DNA from: Albula goreensis
Taxonomy: Eukaryota; Chordata; Actinopteri; Albuliformes; Albulidae
Length of the DNA: 64,000 nucleotides
Assembly (NCBI GenBank): GCA_022829145.1
Contig: CM040763.1
Coordinates: 1,275,342 to 1,339,341 of the forward strand
Reading direction: 5' to 3'
Positions 59,540 to 64,000 of the stretch are shown here, in pieces. The notes under the pieces are model-generated. The model was not told the origin of the DNA, made no database searches, and saw only the letters and a list, made by a program, of their open reading frames with translations. The translations under genes were made by a program, and so were the position numbers. The stretch's first letter is position 1; each line of letters starts with the position of its first letter.

Positions 59540-59640
59540 TAAATGGCACTTCGGCCTTTTCGGGAATCAAACCTACAACCTCAGATTTTACAAGCCCAGC
59601 TCCCTAACTGTTATACTACACTGCTACCCACAGTTATTCA
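59540..59640 (-). mobile_element. tRNA-related SINE end fragment
   Basis: Reversed B-box-like gggaatcaaacctacaacc, then tacaagcccagctccc, taactgttatactacactgctaccc. This is the same family end as the element at 29690-29935. Confidence 0.7.
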
Positions 59641-60420
59641 CTTGGTTTTATTTGGGTTCCACTGCAGTGAAAAATCATCTCAATAGAATGCATGCTCCCA
59701 TACTTTTATCCCGCGATTTTGCAGGATTCTGCAAGAAGAGAAATAAACATTGATGGGCCTGTTGACTCATGCGCTTCTCGTCCTGCCACGTCTGCTGGAT
59801 CTGGCTGCTGCATTTTTGCCAGTGAGCTGAGCAAATTACTCCAAAATTCTGGTAAATAGTATTTTGACAGCTTTCTTGACCTTAACGGGAAAATGGACTC
59901 GGAGGACAAGATTATAACCTCGGCGAAACCGCCGTTCGACAGGAACGCCTAGCCGGGGCTCCTCCAGCAGCTCCCCCTGTCATAACGGCCTCCTTTCCCT
60001 CCGTGAGGAGAGAACCGGCCCAATTTTTGACCAAAAACAAATAAATACAGCGAAAAAAAGGAACGTTGCATCAGATGGATTGGTCATGGGTTTGAAACGC
60101 CCTCCTGTATCATCCTGAGATTATTCTTGAAGCTTTGCTGTCATTTTTTCCATTTTGCTTTACTTGAGGAAATGACCATTTTGAGTGTGAACTGATGAAC
60201 GAATTAAAATTTTTGGACAAGTCAGCACTGCCAAACTCTGAGACGTACTCTACATATAAAACAACTGCCCATGGCTAATTCTGCAGAATCCCACAGCAGA
60301 GCGGTAGTGTGAGGAGACAGAACACCTAAGCCAATGAGACACCACCTTCAGAAATCAGACTGCATCACTGGTCCTGAGGGAAGTCAGGAAATGCAGTGTG
60401 GTTTCTTTGTTAGCCTCCCT
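59641..60420. other. Non-coding DNA
   Basis: A CpG-richer patch lies at 59915-60020. No gene was recognised. Confidence 0.45.
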
Positions 60421-60580
60421 GGCTGTAAGGAGTTAATTAACCAGATAATTAATGAGAAGTGATCTTAGTGGTGCACAATGAACACAGCTCTGTCATTTGT
60501 TCTCCTGTGGAGAACATGGCTGACCTTTGACCTGGCATTCTCAGAAGTCAGAGGTAAAAGATGACCTCTGACCCTAAAGT
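60421..60580. promoter_or_regulatory. Candidate enhancer with three DR1 nuclear-receptor sites and homeodomain/HNF1-like sites
   Basis: TGACCT-T-TGACCT (60521-60533) is a consensus DR1, bound by HNF4 or PPAR:RXR. AAGTCA-G-AGGTAA (60545-60557) is a degenerate DR1 in the opposite orientation. TGACCT-C-TGACCC (60562-60574) is a near-perfect DR1. Upstream, gttaattaacc (60432-60442) and ataattaat (60445-60453) resemble HNF1 half-site/homeodomain sites. It lies 4.4 kb downstream of let-7b, where ppara would be the expected next gene. Confidence 0.5.
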
Positions 60581-60772
60581 CTTCTTCGGCCACTTGCATG
60601 GGGAATAATGAATGCTGTGGGAGTGTTTTAACTTGCAGCCTCATAAGGTGGATTCAGTCAACCCCGCTCACCCGTGAAGGGAAGGAAAACCAGCCAATTA
60701 CACCATGACTGACACCATCATCACGACGATGGGAGACAGAAATAATGTCTTCAACACTGCATGTCCCTGTCC

Positions 60773-60773
<1 letters not shown>

Positions 60774-60854
<81 letters not shown>
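60774..60854. repeat. Pure CA microsatellite
   Basis: 81 bp of uninterrupted (AC/CA). Confidence 0.98.
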
Positions 60855-60858
<4 letters not shown>

Positions 60859-60959
60859 CACACACCTTACTTAGAGATGCTGTCCTTCCAGGCATTTGAC
60901 TTTGATGGTGGGATACAAATAGATAGTTGGGGTGGAGAAAGGAGAGGAGAGGAGAAGAG

Positions 60960-61122
60960 CTGAACAAAGGAGAACAATCACGCTCCTATCACTGGATCCC
61001 ATCCAAAGGAGAACAGTCACGGTCCTACACTGGGTCCCATCCCAAGGAGAAGCAGACGGGACAGACAAACGCATGGACGGATAGACAGACAAACGCATGG
61101 ACGGACAGACGGACAGACTCAG
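60960..61122. repeat. Two short tandem duplications
   Basis: A roughly 42-bp unit (ggagaacaatcacgctcct / ggagaacagtcacggtcct) occurs twice, followed by a 24-bp unit (gacagacaaacgcatggacg) repeated twice plus a partial. Confidence 0.85.
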
Positions 61123-62584
61123 AGCCTGTAGGTGCAGACCACAGACATCCTCTTCAGCTGAAATTACAGCCATTTCTCAAAGGAACTGAACCTTGCTGTG
61201 ATGCTCCATTACTAAAACACAATGAGGCAGAGTTTCATCGACTGACAAACGTTCACTGAAGGAGGGGGAAAGTGGTTTGAAGGAAAGTAAGAGTAAATAT
61301 GCATGAACCCAGTGGCTATGCACTTTTCTCAAAGCTATAGCAGCATTAGCAACTTAATATCTGTACATTCACAATCAAATCAGTGTGCTTCCCCACTGTT
61401 TTACCTTACACTGCAATCAAGATAAAATTTAGAAATGAATTCAGTCACTTGATTGAATTCCCAAAAAGGTTTTCTCTTTCTTGTTAAAGGAATTTCATGA
61501 GGATTTCTGCTTAAATACCCAAGAGTTCAGAAGGACAAACAGCCACTGCTGTTTGACCCATGGCACGAGAGGGCTCCTCCGCTCTCCGGTCCGGGGGGAA
61601 ACCCTGGATCTCCTGTCAGCTGCAGAGCTTTCAGAGGAGCCCAGCATGAGCACAACATATTAAACTAAACATTCCTCGGGTTCGAGGCCCAGGGAAGGGA
61701 ATCGGCATGACACTACAAAGAGCAGCTTGTATTTTAACAAGGGGGGTCCCTGCCAAACCCTCCGACTGGACAAGGACCGGGAACGCTGTCAACTGCTCCG
61801 GATATCTCCAGGACAACAGAGCCTGATTAAAAAAAAACTCCAACGTATTTATTTAAATATCATGCTCAGATGAGTGTAGAGTTAAAAAAAAAAACCCCTG
61901 CTAAAAACTGACTGTGTGCTGCAAGTTTCATTTCAAACATTCAAACATAATATAGATGCCTGTCCCTGAGGAAGGTCCAGACCGGTGCGATGTGAAGACC
62001 TGGATCTTATCTATTGAGCACAACACACCCCAAAACAAGGCAAGTGTTAAAAGGGCCTGTTGGGTCGGGCTGCACATGCGGACGTTAGCCCATGTTGGGT
62101 CTGTCCATGGAGGCGCTGCCAAACCACCAACTGACACGGGAATAAAAACCTTGAGGCCATGTCAATACTCGCTCTGTGGTGCTGTGATTATATGTGAGAG
62201 GACCCGGTGGACGGTGCCAAATAATGAAACCGCCATCTGATATTTATGTAGCTGGTCACAGAGTACGCCATGCTGCAGGAGCGGGACAGCGCTGCCAAAT
62301 CAAATGTTAGGAATAATTGTCAGGATTATCCAGGAAAATGGAGCGCACTGAAGTGAGAGGAAGAGATGGAGTAGTAACAGATACTTCCTCCAGGACCAGC
62401 GGGGCCTCCATGTGTCCCTGTTCACTAATGCCATCTCACTGCAATCCTTGCTCTTGTGCAGCCTTCATCTTTACTAAGGGGCTATTTTATCAGCCCCCAA
62501 CCCCTTCCACCAACCCTTTCATATCACCGGCATCTGCTGCATATTCCCAAACACCAGGATAGCCCACTCTATGTTTTACTGCAC
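61123..62584. other. Non-coding DNA
   Basis: No gene was recognised. Short A runs lie at 61828-61836 and 61886-61896. Confidence 0.5.
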
Positions 62585-62900
62585 TGTGTTAGTGTTCCAG
62601 TAATCACACTACACCAGTGTTATCGTAAACACACTGCTCCAGTGTTCCAGTAATCACATTACACCAGTATTACAGTAAGCACACTGCTCCAGTGTTCCAG
62701 TAATCACACTACACCGGTGTTACAGTAAACACACTGCTGCAGTGTTCCAGTAATCACACTACACCGGTGTTACAGTAAACACACTGCTCCAGTGTTCCAG
62801 TAATCACATTACACCAGTATTACAGTAAGCACACTGCTCCAGTGTTACAGTAATCACACTACACCGGTGTTACAGTAATCACACTTCACTGTTTTTATAA
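62585..62900. repeat. 25-bp tandem repeat in 50-bp dimers
   Basis: Alternating 25-bp monomers gttccagtaatcacactaca-type and gttacagtaaacacactgct-type form a 50-bp higher-order unit repeated about 6 times, then decay to 63020 (ttacagtaaccacactgcac). Confidence 0.95.
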
Positions 62901-63949
62901 TAAACATACTGCGCTGGCTTCTTCCAGGTAACTTTTCAATAATCACACACTGTTGTTTTTTACTGTAATAACATTGTATTCGTATTACAGTAACCACACT
63001 GCACCGATTTTACAGTAATTGCTCTTTTGTGATGTAACAATGGTAACAGTATGCTGTTCATAGATAACACTCCATGTATGAGCACAGAGGTCACCTGCAG
63101 CTGTTCAGGAAGGTCAGAACTGTGCTCAATCAGTACGGCACTCAACCAGAAGGAAAAAAAAAATGCACACAACTCAGCACCTTCAGGGTTCGAACATTGT
63201 GGATTTTATGTAATCTGCTAACTCTGCATGCTTTTGCAAGGAAACCCACAGTGAGTCACATCGTACATGCTCGGTTCCTGTAAGGCACTCAAAATGAATA
63301 ATGAGTGACCTCTGCGGACCAGCCTGGCCATCGGCCCCGCAGATATACTTTCCTATTTAATCAGCACCAGTCAGTAATGTCGCTTCAGTGCAGCAGCAGT
63401 AGGTCTGGATACGCACCAGGGCTCTCATTCTGTATGTGTCAAAGCAGTACTCTCAGACGTGTGCCTGTTTCTCTCTATTGAAACAAGAGGCACTGTGTTC
63501 TTTCGCAGGCTCAACTGTTCCTAGAATAGTGCTTCAAATAAACAAATCAATCAATAAACAAATAAGTAAAGGAAATGCCTTTGAAAAACATAATGGATTC
63601 AATTACGCAGATTAATTGGGGGCTCGTTTTTTCCCCATTCGTTTCCACCAAAAAGGCATTTTTCTGAGAATTTCAGCAATTTTTCATTTGTCCCCAGATG
63701 TTTCCTTTTGTTTGTAAATTTATTCGCTTGCCATCTGTTTTGCTTTAAACTCATGAGTGATATTTCAAAATTCTGCACATTTTGCAAAGCAGTCCTTTGA
63801 TATGGTCACATCTACATAAATTCATGTACACCATATTTTTGGGGGGGAAAAAATCTTTTTTCTATTCTATTCATCTGCTTACAAACAATTCAAGATGCTG
63901 AGAGTATGGGTTTCAGCATGAGTGTCCGCATAGTATATTCTCTTTTACA
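62901..63949. other. AT-rich non-coding DNA
   Basis: Decayed copies of the preceding repeat occur to about 63020. After that no gene, RNA or repeat was recognised. Confidence 0.5.
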
Positions 63950-64000
63950 TTGTGGCACAGCAACAGGGAGCTGTACTTGCAGGTTCAAATCCACTTGGTT
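63950..64000 (+). mobile_element. Start of a tRNA-derived SINE, cut by the window end
   Basis: tggcacagcaacagggagct (A-box region) is followed by a B box, ggttcaaatcc (63982-63992), spaced as in a tRNA-like Pol III promoter. The body lies outside the window. Confidence 0.6.

Noticed and set aside
2436-62900. CRISPR-like spaced repeats
   Set aside because: The tandem arrays are contiguous with no unique spacers, and the genome is a vertebrate; they are minisatellites.

Overview
This window looks like a non-coding, regulatory stretch of a vertebrate genome, most likely a ray-finned fish. That inference rests on two things: a vertebrate-type let-7a/let-7b microRNA cluster, and several decayed tRNA-related SINE copies with a body common in fish (a 'gactta' core, a 'ccttgctcaa' core and reversed B boxes). 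The window is also full of dinucleotide repeats and GC-rich minisatellites. I found no open frame that looks like a conserved protein. The long frames lie in tandem repeats whose unit length is a multiple of three, or in CpG-rich DNA with few stop codons.

The securely identified genes are two microRNA hairpins on the + strand, let-7a (about 55282-55366) and let-7b (about 56081-56168), whose mature starts are 798 bp apart. This matches the let-7a-3/let-7b pair that in other vertebrates lies inside a long non-coding host transcript (MIRLET7BHG in human) between WNT7B and PPARA. Neither flanking coding gene is visible here. Upstream on the same strand are candidate host-transcript parts: a TATA-bearing first exon ending in a strong donor (about 20364-20692), a CpG-rich first exon (about 31930-32372), three internal exons with good splice sites (10460-10512, 39773-39831, 49716-49795), and a CpG-rich TATA promoter (about 51440-52240) only 3.6 kb before let-7a. 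All of these are inferred from sequence signals and need RNA data.

Layout: 1-12.8 kb is mostly AT-rich unique DNA with a long TG tract and CpG-rich patches near 8.3-8.6 and 11.5-12.0 kb. 12.8-15.4 kb holds a GC-rich minisatellite and simple repeats. 15.4-28 kb is AT-rich with few repeats, of the kind that often holds conserved non-coding elements, and includes a duplicated SOX/nuclear-receptor motif block at 25.25-25.35 kb. 28-36 kb is a broad zone of CpG-rich patches and polypurine/polypyrimidine tracts. 36-44 kb is again AT-rich. 44-51.4 kb is dominated by minisatellites, including about 23 copies of a 60-bp unit. 51.4-56.2 kb contains the proximal promoter candidate and the microRNAs. 56-64 kb contains a 30-bp CpG-rich array with about 21 YY1-like sites, a cluster of three DR1 nuclear-receptor sites, a pure CA tract, a 25/50-bp repeat and the start of a SINE.

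The simplest model is a let-7a/let-7b host locus with several alternative promoters, whose introns and microRNA spacer have been invaded by minisatellites, followed by a possible metabolic-type enhancer that may belong to a downstream ppara gene outside the window.
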